Shown: one piece after another, positions 21,901-30,843 of the stretch
Layout: each line of letters opens with the position of its first letter
Position numbering within the stretch: the stretch's first letter is position 1
DNA from: CAWAHD01 sp963781785
GTDB lineage: Bacteria; Planctomycetota; Planctomycetia; Isosphaerales; Isosphaeraceae
NCBI GenBank assembly: GCA_963781785.1
Contig: CAWAHD010000002.1
Location: 2,232,001 to 2,296,000, forward strand
Reading direction: 5' to 3'
DNA: 64,000 bases
Position numbers and translations under genes: made by a program
Notes under the pieces: model-generated
Databases searched by the model: none
Told to the model about the DNA's origin: nothing
What the model saw: only the letters and a program-made list of their open reading frames with translations

Positions 21901-22099
21901 CAGCGCGGTGTCGGTCGCGCGGTAGACGACACCCATCCCGCCTTGAGCGATCTCGCCCTGCAGCTCGTAGCGGCCCGGCGCCCTGGGAACCGCGACGACC
22001 TGCGGCGCGTCGCCCGGCGGCTGAGTCGCGTCGCCTTCGGAGGAGCCAGGCGCGGCCTCGTCGGCTGAGTTTGGAGAGCAGTTTTTCTCGCGCGGACAT
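18932..22099 (-). CDS. Ser/Thr protein kinase (PknB type) fused to TPR domain, two frameshifts
   Basis: About 1,055 codons. The kinase domain has the glycine loop EIAQGGMGVVYRA, VAVKVL lysine, HRDLKPPNIM catalytic loop, DWG in place of DFG, and TPAFMPPEQ in place of APE; DWG is common in planctomycete kinases. A charged, alanine-rich linker (RAQADERARQAELDRVRAEG) leads to one transmembrane helix (about ALGVALVAAGALVAFGLW). The C-terminal half is tetratricopeptide repeats (for example AMAHNYLGYVLSGRAPADEI). Near 20,125 the kinase frame (ends AAAAVRR) and TPR frame (APDNLAAVSGLG) join if one C is restored, giving AVRPDNLAAV. The start is set at the ATG at 22099, with GGAG 8-11 bp upstream, and needs a two-base restoration near 22,065; an in-frame TTG at 22140 is the alternative. 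Confidence 0.87.
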
Positions 22100-22142
22100 C
22101 CGTCGTCTCCGATGGACTCACAGGGAACCGTCGTTCGCAACG

Positions 22143-22171
22143 AGTATAGTTCGGCTCGCCCACGGTCACAA
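22143..22171 (-). promoter_or_regulatory. Sigma-70-like promoter for the kinase gene
   Basis: Reading the minus strand: TTGTGA (22171-22166), a 17-bp spacer and TATACT (22148-22143), matching the consensus at 4/6 and 5/6. A transcript starting about 7 bp downstream would leave out the TTG at 22140 and favour the ATG at 22099. Confidence 0.5.
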
Positions 22172-22371
22172 TCGGTTGGCCGAGCGGCCCTGGCGACAGC
22201 GCCATCATCGATCCGCCCCGCTGGGACCCGCCCGGGGCGAATCAGGCGCTCAAGGCCGGCGACGTCCGGCTGGGCTTATGCCTCGGCATCGCCGTCCCTT
22301 GCCGGGGAAACCGCGGGCTGTCAGAATAGTGGCGACATAGATCGAGGTATCCGGAACCGGGGGAAGCCGTC

Positions 22372-23034
22372 ATGTCTCTGGCGACGATCGCTCCTCCCGA
22401 CATCAAGACCCTGGCTGACCTGCGCCAGCGGCTGGGTGGGATCCCGCTGAAGCGGATCTGGTTCCGCCCCGCGCCGGGCACCGCCACGGAGAAGGATGTC
22501 CTTGAGGCCGAGGCACGAGAGAACCGTCTCTGCGAGCTGGTCGACGGCACCCTGGTGGAGAAAGCGATGGGTTTCGAGGAGTCGCGACTGGCCGGGCGGC
22601 TCTTGCATCTGGTCAGTCCTTATCTCGACCAGAACGACCTGGGAATCTGCGTCGGAGCCGACGGGATGATGCGGATCGCTCCCGGCCTGGTGCGGATTCC
22701 CGACCTGTCGTTCATCTCGTGGGACAGGCTCCCTGGCCGTGAAAGTCCCCGAGAGCCGATCCCTGACCTGGCGCCCGACTTGGCCGTGGAAGTGCTCAGC
22801 CAGGGGAACACCAAGCCCGAGATGGCTCGCAAGGTGCGCGAATACTTCGACGCCGGCGTCATACTGGTCTGGCTGATCGATCCCAGGAAGCGCACCGCCC
22901 GCGTCTTTTCGACGACCCAGAAGTCAGCCCTCGTCCGCGCGGACCAGCACCTCGACGGCGGTGTGGTCTTGCCGGGGTTCGTCCTTCGTCTCTCAGACTT
23001 CCTCGACCGAGGCCGGCGGCCACGGCGGCGCTGA
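22372..23034 (+). CDS. Uma2 family (DUF820) putative restriction-endonuclease-fold protein
   Basis: 220 residues, typical for Uma2. Family segments are LCELVDGTLVEKAMG (ExxxG), GADGMMRIAPGLVRIPDLSF (the catalytic-type Asp in VRIPDLSF), PDLAVEVLS (E-x-L) and YFDAGVILVWLIDPRKRTAR, which together match the PD-(D/E)XK-like core. GGGGGAAG lies just before the ATG. Uma2 proteins are very abundant in planctomycetes and cyanobacteria; their biological role is not established. Two 5'-truncated, frame-broken relatives lie downstream at 23704 and 29812. Confidence 0.92.
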   Translation: MSLATIAPPDIKTLADLRQRLGGIPLKRIWFRPAPGTATEKDVLEAEARENRLCELVDGTLVEKAMGFEESRLAGRLLHLVSPYLDQNDLGICVGADGMMRIAPGLVRIPDLSFISWDRLPGRESPREPIPDLAPDLAVEVLSQGNTKPEMARKVREYFDAGVILVWLIDPRKRTARVFSTTQKSALVRADQHLDGGVVLPGFVLRLSDFLDRGRRPRRR

Positions 23035-23091
23035 TGGCCGGGCCCCGTCGGCAAACACCGCGTTCTGCGTGACGCTCGTGTTCTGGTCGGT

Positions 23092-23202
23092 TCAATAACG
23101 CATGTTCGCCATTAACGGCATCGCGAACAGGACGAAGAGGGATGCCGTGACGATGAGCGGAAGCGGCCGGTAGAGCGACTCCCACCAAGGGTCACGACCC
23201 AA
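23092..23202 (-). CDS. Possible 36-residue membrane peptide
   Basis: A TTG-initiated frame encodes a 36-residue peptide with one clear hydrophobic helix (PLPLIVTASLFVLFAMPLM) preceded by a short aromatic/charged stretch (WWESLYR). It lies just left of the duplicated segment and has no counterpart near copy B. No Shine-Dalgarno is visible, so it may be the end of a decayed gene. Confidence 0.2.
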   Translation of the reverse strand: MGRDPWWESLYRPLPLIVTASLFVLFAMPLMANMRY

Positions 23203-23332
23203 GCTCGGTGATTTGGACCCCGTCGAGCCGGCGTTTTCCGGTCCCCTCGCACTCGGCGGGACGACCCTGTGGCGGAGGCGAGCGCCAGCCGGAGGTCCGC
23301 CGGCCCGGGCCCCATTCGAGCCGGCCGTGCGG

Positions 23333-23635
23333 TTATGACTGCTCCGCCGGATCTGGGCCGAGGATGAGATCGAGCAGAACGCGCACCTCGCGATGCGCGA
23401 CCCATGGGTGACGGAGTGGCGCCTCCACGTGCACCTCGTAGCGGTTGCGCCGTCCGTCGCGGACACGCGAGAGATACCCGCCCTCTTCAAGGTCGGCGAC
23501 GATCCGCTGCACCGCCCGCTCGGTGATTCCCACCCGTTGGGCCACGTCGCGCAGGCGCACCCCCGGCTCGCGCGCAATCGAGAGCAGCACGTTGGCGTGA
23601 TTGCTCAAGAACGTCCAGTTTGCTCCGTTCGCCAT
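23333..23635 (-). CDS. Winged-helix DNA-binding protein, copy A
   Basis: 100 residues. FLSNHANVLLSIAREPGVRL followed by DVAQRVGITERAVQRIVADL is a canonical winged HTH, and YLSRVRDGRRNRYEVHVEAP is the wing. This resembles short MarR/ArsR-like or Lrp-like helix-turn-helix proteins that lack an effector domain. It is divergently oriented from the Uma2 remnant. A conserved AT-rich stretch (about 23,675-23,705, including CTATTATGCTATATCG) between them probably carries the promoter. The near-identical paralog is at 29441-29743. Target genes are unknown. Confidence 0.8.
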   Translation of the reverse strand: MANGANWTFLSNHANVLLSIAREPGVRLRDVAQRVGITERAVQRIVADLEEGGYLSRVRDGRRNRYEVHVEAPLRHPWVAHREVRVLLDLILGPDPAEQS

Positions 23636-23703
23636 CGGTTGGTTTACTGACCTCCCTCCCCGTGACTCCTGATCTATTATGCTATATCGAAAACACGAAA
23701 TCT

Positions 23704-24188
23704 ATGTCGTGGCTTTCTCGATGCCGTTTCGAAGAGTCGCGACTGGCGGGAGAACTCTTGTATCTGGTCAAGTCTTATCTCGTCCGGAATGACCTGGGAA
23801 TTTGCGTCGGAGCCGATGGCATGATGCGGATCGCTCCCGGCCTGGTTCGAATCCCCGACCTGTCGTTCATCACCTGGGACAGGCTCCCTGGCCGTTAATG
23901 CCCCCGAGAGGCAATCCCTGACCTCGCGCCCGACTTGGCTGCCCTAGTGCTCAGCGAGGGGAACACGAAGCCTGAGATGGCCCGCAAGGTGCGAGAATAC
24001 TTCGACGCCGGCGTCGTGCTAGTCTGGCTGATCGATCCCAGGAAACGCACTGCCCGGGTCTTTTCGACGACTCAGAAGTCGGTCCTCGTCCGGCGGACCA
24101 GGACCTCAACGGTGGTACGGTCTTGCCGGGCTTCGTCGTTCGCCTCTCAGCCTTGCTCGACCGCGGCCGTCGCCCTCGGCCGAGCTGA
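23704..24188 (+). pseudogene. Uma2 family remnant A (5'-truncated, stop and frameshift)
   Basis: It aligns with the intact Uma2 gene at 22372 from about its residue 66 onward (CRFEESRLAGELLYLVKSYL ... GADGMMRIAPGLVRIPDLSF). A TAA at 23896-23898 interrupts it, and a one-base loss near 24,090 (CCGGCGG here against CCGCGCGG in copy B) breaks the frame before the expected ending at 24188. The N-terminal 65 residues are missing. Non-functional as it stands. Confidence 0.85.
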
Positions 24189-24731
24189 TTCGCCGCGCCT
24201 CATCTGCAAGCACCAGCCTCACCTTGCTGCGTGCTGCCGATCATGACGTCGATGTCACGTGCTTCGGTGCCCGCATTCTCGCTCACTAGATTGCATGACA
24301 GGATGATAACGAGCAACTATGCATTAGCAACAAAATAGGCGTCGGAGAAACATATGACGCTCGTGCGTACCTTACTTAAGCGCCAAATGACATTTTTGGT
24401 ATCAGGCTACGGTAAATTGGAAAAAATAGATGGGTGAGAGATTTTTTCCTTGCGTGGTTGCTGAGCGGTGTGTCATCGTGACAACTCGCTGATTCGTTAG
24501 TCTCACAGTCGAGAAGATCGGATCTCGGTACCGCACTGAGTGGTGCATTGGTTGGCGTGCAAACCGTTGCTGTTCTAGCGTGGGCATGGTCGTGCTTGCC
24601 GGTACGAGCGACGTCGGTTTGCCGTCGGGGGATCATTGTCGCTTTGAAAGGCGGCGGAGAAGAAGTCCGGCGGGTTGGCGTGGTTGGAGCGATCGTCATC
24701 CTGAGTTTCATGACACCAAGGAATCGCACCC
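24189..24731. other. Long leader of the surface gene, copy A (543 bp)
   Basis: No gene is supported. The region is shared with 30299-30843 and includes an A/T-rich block (GGTAAATTGGAAAAAATAG, near 24,411). It ends in AAGGAAT about 10 bp before the ATG. The conservation suggests it carries the promoter and leader of the surface gene, but no convincing -10/-35 pair was found. Confidence 0.5.
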
Positions 24732-26186
24732 ATGGCTCGCAAGTGGTTGCACCGTTCTGGGTCGAAGCAGGTGAAGTCCATAGGCTCTCGGGCCGGCTCT
24801 CCGGAGAAGCGCCGGCGGTCGCAGTTCCTGGATCTGATGGTCCAGGCACTGGAAGACCGGACCCTGCTCAGTGTCAACGCCATGATCAATGCCGGTGTGC
24901 TCGATGTCACCTTGAGCGCGGCGGGTGACAGCGCATCGCTCACGTACGACGGGACGAACGTCGACGTGAGCGGCACCGGCTACAGTGGAGGAACGTTCCT
25001 CCCTTCGTCGTTCACATCTGGCTTGAGCGTGACCGGCAGTAGCCTGTCCGACCAGAGTGTCACGTTCACTGGCCTGGGCAGCGTTGCCACGCCGATCAAT
25101 CTGGGCGCGATAGTGAGCGTGTCCGACGTCACCGCCTTGACCGTCGAAAGCAGCGGCTTCAGCACCAGTACATCGGGAAACGTCTCTTTCCAGGTTGCCG
25201 ACAGCGAGGTGGGCACGACGAGCTTGAGCGGCACGACGGGCCAGGCCGCGGCGACAATCACCATCTCGAGCTCCGCGATCCATGCACACAACATCACGAT
25301 CGACGCCGACGGGACGATGACGGCCTCGACCGCCGGCAACGGGGCGCTGGGTGCCAACCTGGCGAATGTGAACGTCGGCTCCAGTGCGACGATCGCGATC
25401 GACCCGACGTCTCCGAGTACCGCGTCCCAGATCAGCGGCACCGGCGACGTGACGATCGCGGCGACGTCCACGGCCATGATTAACGCGGATCCCTCAGCGA
25501 ACGCACCGGGGCAGACCGGTGTCGACGCGTCAGTCGCCAATTCGACCGTCACCACGAGCGCCGTCGCGCATATCTCCGGCGCTGCATCGGTGTCGGCCGG
25601 GGGCAACCTATCTCTCACGGCCACGAACACCACCAACGCCACGGCAAACGCAGACGGGACGGCGCAACGGGGTGCCGGGGGCGGAGTCGTGGCAGTCTCG
25701 GTGGTGAAGACCACGACCCAAGCCTACATCGACGGCACGGCCAGTGCCTCGGGGAACACCGTCACCGTCTCATCGACATCGACAACGACCGCGACGACCA
25801 CCGCCAAGTCGACAGACCAGGGGGCAAGTGCCAACGATACATCCACAACGAACGACCTGATGACTTACAACGCGAACACGAGCGGCGGACCGGTGGGCGT
25901 TGTCGGTGCTCTGGCCGTGACCGATCTGACGCGTGATACCGAGGCATACATCGCCTCGACCGGACAGATCACCGGTACGACCGCGATCAATATCGGCACA
26001 TCCTCCACCACGAATGACTCGTCCGTTGCGGACGGTAGCGCGACGACCGGAACGGTTGGTGTGGGGGTTGCCGTCGCCATCGACATCGCCAAGGCGACCA
26101 ACCAAGCCTCGATCCAGTCGAATGCGCACCTGGCGGCGCCGTCGATCACGATCCCAAATGGAAAGGGTGCACGACCGGGATTGTAG
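24732..26186 (+). pseudogene. Truncated paralog of the giant LEPR-XLL surface protein
   Basis: Its 474 native codons match the N-terminus of the giant protein at 30844: the arginine-rich start, VQALEDRTLLSVNAM signature, then repeats of the type VTLTATNTTNATANADG. Protein differences are confined to the first 97 residues. At 26154 homology ends abruptly; the frame reads a few foreign codons (PNGKGARPGL) and stops at 26184-26186 inside the left end of the ISKra4 element. All later repeats and the C-terminal module are missing, so a functional surface protein is unlikely. Confidence 0.88.
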
Positions 26187-27948
26187 CCCACGGCGTTCAG
26201 CCTGTACGTCGATAATACCGGCGCCCCGATGCTGCTTCTTGCCTGTCTTCCCAGAATGTCTTGAGGGGCTCTGTCTCACTCAGATGATCGGCGCGTAATT
26301 GCAAGATCGCTTCGGCACCCTTCTCCGACCAGAATTTCTCCGTTCCCTTGACGCGTCGGTTGAACATCTTCACCGTCGATTCCATGTGACTTGACGTGAT
26401 CGGTAATCCGGCCGTTCGATACTGATCGTAACGCATCCTATCCTTGTTGTTACGCAGATAGCTCAAAGCGTCGGCGACGACGCGGCGAGGGGTGGTTTCA
26501 CCGTCTGCTTCTTCGGGGGTTCCCAACTCCGATTGTCGAATCTCGAGCGCCGAGATTACCTCTTCAACACGACCGCTCCAAACCTGCTGAATCAAGGCCG
26601 TATACACTTCCCAGCCTGCTCGAAATCCCCGGCCCGCGATGGCTGCCGCGAACACATACGACAGCGCATGGATGAAATCCAGAATCGGAATATAGTCGCT
26701 GAACCATTGCTTCTGGATCGTCCAATTGGCCGTCGCACCGTCGGCGACGAATGCCTTCCGAGCCGCGACCGCGAAGCCTCGCGCCCACGCGGCCCAGGCC
26801 AAGATTTCTCCAAATCGCTGGGCTCGCTCCCGCGTCGCGACCATCGTGCGCACCCGTGGCTTGGGTCTTGCGGTCTCCGCGTCCTGGTGCTGTTCCTCCT
26901 CGGCCGCCGAGTTGGTTTCCGGCGCGAGCGACTCGGCTGATTCATCCTTGGCTCCTCCGACGTGCCCCTTGATCTCGCGCGTGAGCTTGAGTATCCGCGT
27001 CGGATCGACGAAATTCTCCGGGATTTCCGGGCACGGATCGCTGACTGAGACCTTGCTGGTCATCGTCATCAGCAAACCGATCTTATCCTCACGCCAGTGC
27101 CCATTCCGATCGCATGGATCGTCATCGGCGGTCGCGGTCTGATCAGTATCACACTTGCTGCGATCGAGGATTTGTAGGCGACCACCGTCCATCATCACGG
27201 TCGCCACAGTCGATGGGGGCGGGGGATTTGCGACCGGTGATTTGCAGCGGTCCATCAGCGGTAACGCTAAAAACTCATCAACGGCCTGATCACGCTGTTC
27301 AACACGTTCCCACCCAATTTTTTCCGTGATCCGTTCCACTTGCTTGGTGGCGACGCTCAACCCGCCCAACGCATTGAGCGCGCCACTGCCCTGGGCGAAC
27401 GACGTGAACTGCGTACCCGCGTAAACGATCGCCTTCAACACCTCGGGACTGTAATTCCCCTGATCAATCCCGAGCGCGCGGGACTGAGGGAAAAAAAGCT
27501 GCCCGGCATTTGCGGCAGTAACGTTTGGGCTCGTTCCATTGGGCCGTGCCGACTCGGGTCTGCACGCCCCTGGGTTCGTAAGCATCGGCCGGTTCAACCG
27601 AGCCGCCGCACCCACTGCAACTTTCGGCCTCGGGAGGAACGTCCTCTGCTTGCCGACCGACTGCCTGTTCGATCATCTCCCGGGAAATCTCCTGACCGAT
27701 CTGGACGGCGAGTTCCTCGATGTCGGCGAATTTAGTACCCCACGGGACGCCACCGTCGCCGTAGACGCGCCGATTCAACTCTTTGGCGAGGCCACCCAAC
27801 AGGTTTTCCAGTTCATCCTTGACGACCGCCGGTTCCTTGACGCGTGCCATCCCTGGCTCCTTCCAGTAGTTGCGACTCCAGACGAAACGGCATTCCCGAC
27901 CGCATCATAACGAAAACCACTTTGCTGCGCAAAGACCGTCGTGCACCC
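26165..27948. mobile_element. ISKra4-family insertion sequence (1,784 bp)
   Basis: The ends are inverted: GGGTGCACGAC at the left (26165-26175) and its complement GTCGTGCACCC at the right (27938-27948). They are flanked by a 9-bp direct repeat AAATGGAAA (26156-26164 and 27949-27957). GGG ends and 9-bp target duplications fit the ISKra4 subgroup. It carries one transposase gene split over two frames (26197-27850, minus). It sits 2 bp from the point where the truncated surface gene joins the RAYT upstream sequence. Confidence 0.88.
26197..27850 (-). CDS. ISKra4 family transposase, two frames joined at a T7 run
   Basis: About 550 codons if the frames are joined. The first frame (27850 to 27464) has the N-terminal region with a zinc-binding motif (CSGCGG ... 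YCRKCR). The second carries the catalytic part: FVADGATANWTIQKQWFSDY (a DDE-type Asp), IPILDFIHALSYVFAAA, and ITSSHMESTVKMFNRRVKG (Glu region). The frames overlap between 27464 and 27615. At minus-strand GCTTTTTTTCCC (27490-27501) loss of one T converts AAFFPSV into AAFFPQSRALG, giving a full-length protein. Transcriptional slippage on T7 or a +1 ribosomal shift could do this; a single-base consensus error is the alternative. Confidence 0.85.
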
Positions 27949-28043
27949 AAATGGAAAGGACACGCAACGTTCCTCTTGCGTTGGGCCGTCCGTTTTGGTA
28001 GGTTCGGTAGTCCAGCGAAGACAACACCTGCGGAGGTTGGATC

Positions 28044-29079
28044 ATGACGGTCGCGCGTTCGCAACTGGTCGATACTGCCGTAACCCGTTGGTATCACTGC
28101 ATCACGCGCTGTGTACGACGGGCGTTCTTGCTCGGCGAAGGACCCTTGAACCGCAAAGAATGGATCGAAAATCGTGTGAAGGAACTTGCCGAAATCTTCG
28201 CCGTCTCCGTGGGCGGATTCTCGGTCATGGACAATCACTTGCACCTGCTGGTACGCCTCGACCCGGAAGCCACGAACGAATGGTCGGATGAGGAAGTCGT
28301 CCGGCGGTGGGGACGGCTTTTTCCGCCCCGTGACAAGTCCCGGCAGACATTGCCGGTATCTAACGACTGGGTTCAGTCGCGGCTCAAGGACGCCGAGTGG
28401 GTGGCGAAGATCCGCGGGCGATTGCAGAGCCTGAGCTGGTTCATGAAATCCTTGAAGGAGCCGTTGTCGCGACTTGCGAACAGGCAGGACAAAGTCCGGG
28501 GTGCGTTTTTCGAACAACGCTACAAGAGCGTTGCGGTCCTCGATGAGGAATCGCTGCTGGCGACCTGTGCATACATTGATCTGAACCCGGTGGCGGCGGG
28601 AATCGTGGAGGTTCCGGAGGAGAGCCCGCATACGTCGGTCACGACGCGAGTCGAGCACGTGAAGGCTCAGGGCCGAACCAGCGATTTGAAAGCGGCCGAG
28701 CAAGGCAGTGTGGCCGGATCGACCGCATCGCCCGGGCTGGAGGAAGCCATCTGGCTCTGCCCGATCGAAGATCGGCGGAAGCTGGATTCGTCGCGCGAGG
28801 GAATGGTGGAAGGCCTCTCGCTGGGCAGCTGATCTGCTCCTGGTCGATTACACGGGGCGCTTGTTCCGCGAAGGGAAGGGCGCGATTTCGGCCGAACTGG
28901 CGGGAATTCTCGCTCGGCTGGGCACGAGCACTGAAGGCTGGCAGGCCCGGTTGGAGAAGCTGAGGGGTGGCCGGCTGCTGGGCCGCTTCTTCGCCGCCAG
29001 TCGAGAGCGGCTACGCGAGGTGGCCGCACGTTTGGGCGTGCACCACCTGGCCAATCTGGGGGGATGCCCGGCACGATAG
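28044..29079 (+). CDS. REP-associated tyrosine (RAYT-type) Y1 transposase, one frameshift
   Basis: About 345 codons. The N-terminus VTRWYHCITRCVRRAFLLGE and HUH motif VMDNHLHLLVR identify a Y1/IS200-like transposase of the RAYT group. ESLLATCAYIDLNPVAAGIV contains a candidate catalytic region. The first frame ends at a TGA at 28830-28832; the C-terminal part (LLLVDYTGRLFREGKGAISA ... HHLANLGGCPAR) continues in another frame, so a small indel sits near 28,825. GGAGGTT precedes the ATG. A short inverted repeat (ACGCAA/TTGCGT, 27962-27981) lies upstream, weakly suggesting a REP-like element. RAYTs act on REP palindromes; no array is seen here. Confidence 0.83.
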
Positions 29080-29440
29080 CTCCGGAGAATTGATACCGCA
29101 TCACGGCCCTTGCCCTGAAGAACTCAACGCCGCGTCGCGGTCGCTGATCGACGGCCGACGTCGTGCGCATAACTGGCCGCTCAGGAGCGCCCCGCCACGA
29201 AGTGACGGAGTCTGCCCAGGGTGCGGGCCACGCTTGACTGTACCGGCACGATGCGCTCGCCCCAGCCCGGCGTCGCTCACTCGCGCGGCGCCTCCCGCCT
29301 AGGGCATTGCGTGTCCTTGCCTTTTCCCCGTCGAGTCGACGTTTTCCGGTCCGCTCGCACTCGGCGGGACGACCCTGTGGCGGAGGCGAGCGCCAGTCCG
29401 AGGTCCGCCGGCCCGGGTACCATTCGAGCCGGCCGTGCGG
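29080..29440. other. Intergenic region (361 bp) after the RAYT gene
   Basis: It contains the left border of duplication copy B (about 29,327). The part to the left of the border is unique in this window and holds no recognisable gene. The part to the right is the sequence downstream of the wHTH gene. Confidence 0.5.
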
Positions 29441-29743
29441 TTACGACTGCTCCGCCGGATCTGGGCCGAGGATGAGATCGAGCAGAACGCGCACCTCGCG
29501 ATGCGCTACCGATGGGTGACGGAGTGGCGCCTCGACGTGCACCTCGTAGCGGTTGCGCCGCCCGTCGCGGACACGCGAGAGATACCCGCCCTCTTCAAGG
29601 TCAGCGACGATCCGCTGCACCGCCCGCTCGGTGATCCCCACCCTCTGGGCCACGTCGCGCAGACGCACGCCCGGCTCGCGCGCAATCGAGAGCAGCACGT
29701 TGGCGTGATTGCTCAAAAACGTCCAGTTTGTTCCGTTCGCCAT
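29441..29743 (-). CDS. Winged-helix DNA-binding protein, copy B
   Basis: 100 residues, differing from copy A at two positions (ANGTNWTF here for ANGANWTF, and RHPSVAH for RHPWVAH). Its helix-turn-helix and wing motifs are intact. It is divergently placed from the Uma2 remnant at 29812, about 1.1 kb upstream of the giant gene. Conservation of two intact copies next to two decayed Uma2 copies suggests the regulator is still selected, but its target is unknown. Confidence 0.8.
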   Translation of the reverse strand: MANGTNWTFLSNHANVLLSIAREPGVRLRDVAQRVGITERAVQRIVADLEEGGYLSRVRDGRRNRYEVHVEAPLRHPSVAHREVRVLLDLILGPDPAEQS

Positions 29744-29811
29744 CGGTTCGCTTACTGACCTCCCTCCCCGTGACTCCTGATCTATTATGCTATATCGAAA
29801 ACACGAAATCT

Positions 29812-30298
29812 ATGTCGTGACTTTCTCGATGCGCTTTCGAGGAGTCGCGACTGGCCGGCGAGCTCTTGTATCTGGTCGAGTCTTATCTCGTCCGGAATGA
29901 CCTAGGAATCTGCGTCGGAGCCGATGGCATGATGCGGATCGCTCCCGGCCTGGTGCGAATTCCCGACCTGTCGTTCATTTCGTGGGACAGGCTCCCTGGC
30001 CGCGAATGCCCCCGAGAGGCGATCCCTGACCTCGCGCCCGACCTGGCTGTCGAAGTGCTCAGCGAGGGGAACACCAAGCCTGAGATGGCCCGGAAGGTGC
30101 GGGAGTATTTCGACGCCCGTGTCCTGCTAGTCTGGCTGATCGATCTCCAGGAAACGCACCGTCCGCGTCTTTTCGACGACCCAGAAGTCGGTCCTCGTCC
30201 GCGCGGACCAGGACCTCGACGGTGGTGCGGTCTTGCCGGGCTTCGTCGTTCGCCTCTCAGACTTGCTCGACCGCGGCCGGCGGCCTCGACAGAACTGA
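29812..30298 (+). pseudogene. Uma2 family remnant B (5'-truncated, stop and frameshift)
   Basis: Same truncated relative as remnant A. Here the start is followed immediately by a stop (ATGTCGTGA). The central part is well kept (GADGMMRIAPGLVRIPDLSF, PDLAVEVLSEGN), but an extra T in GATCTCCAGG near 30,146 (GATCCCAGG in copy A) shifts the frame. The expected ending RRPRQN is recovered in the other frame at 30298. Confidence 0.82.
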
Positions 30299-30843
30299 CT
30301 CCCCGCGCCTCATCCGCGCGCACCAGCCTCTCCTTGATGCGCGTGCCCGCTCATGACGTTCATGTCACCGGCTTAGCTGCCTGCATCCTTGCTCACCACG
30401 TTGCATGGCAGGATGGTAACGAGCAACGATGCATTCGGAACAAAATGGGCGCCAAAGAAACATATGACGGTCGCACGTACGTTACTTAAGCGTCAAATGA
30501 CATTTTTCGTATCTGGCCACGGTAAATTGGAAAAAATAGACGGTCGGGAGATTTTTTTCCTTGCGTGGTTGCTGACGGGTGTGTCATCGTGAGAATTCGC
30601 TGATTCGTTAGTCTCACAGTCGAGAAGAATCGGATCTCGGTTCCGCACTGAGTGGTGCATTGGTTGGCGTGCAAACCGTTGCTGTTCTAGCCTGTGCATG
30701 GTCGTGCATACCGGTTCGGGCGACCGCGGTCGGCCGTCGGGGGAGCATTGTCGCTTTGAAAGGCGTCGGAGAAGAAGCCCGGCGGGTTGGCGTGGTTGGA
30801 ACGATCGTCATCCTGAGTTTCATGACACCAAGGAATCGCACCC
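30299..30843. other. Long leader of the giant gene (545 bp)
   Basis: No gene is supported. It matches 24189-24731. The A/T-rich block GGTAAATTGGAAAAAATAG recurs near 30,522. AAGGAAT lies about 10 bp before the ATG at 30844. The promoter was not located with confidence. Confidence 0.5.

Larger units (their letters stand above)
23219..26154. repeat. Copy A of a 2.94-kb direct duplication
   Basis: It matches 29327-32266 at an offset of 6,108 to 6,112 bp. It contains a wHTH gene (-), a Uma2 remnant (+), a long leader and the first 474 codons of the surface gene. Divergence is visible in the first 1.9 kb; from about 25,015 to the right end I see no difference. The right end is abrupt, at the ISKra4/RAYT junction. 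Confidence 0.92.

Noticed and set aside
27962..27981. ACGCAA/TTGCGT inverted repeat upstream of the RAYT gene as a REP element
   Set aside because: A six-base stem with an eight-base loop is too weak to call alone, and no second copy was found in the window.
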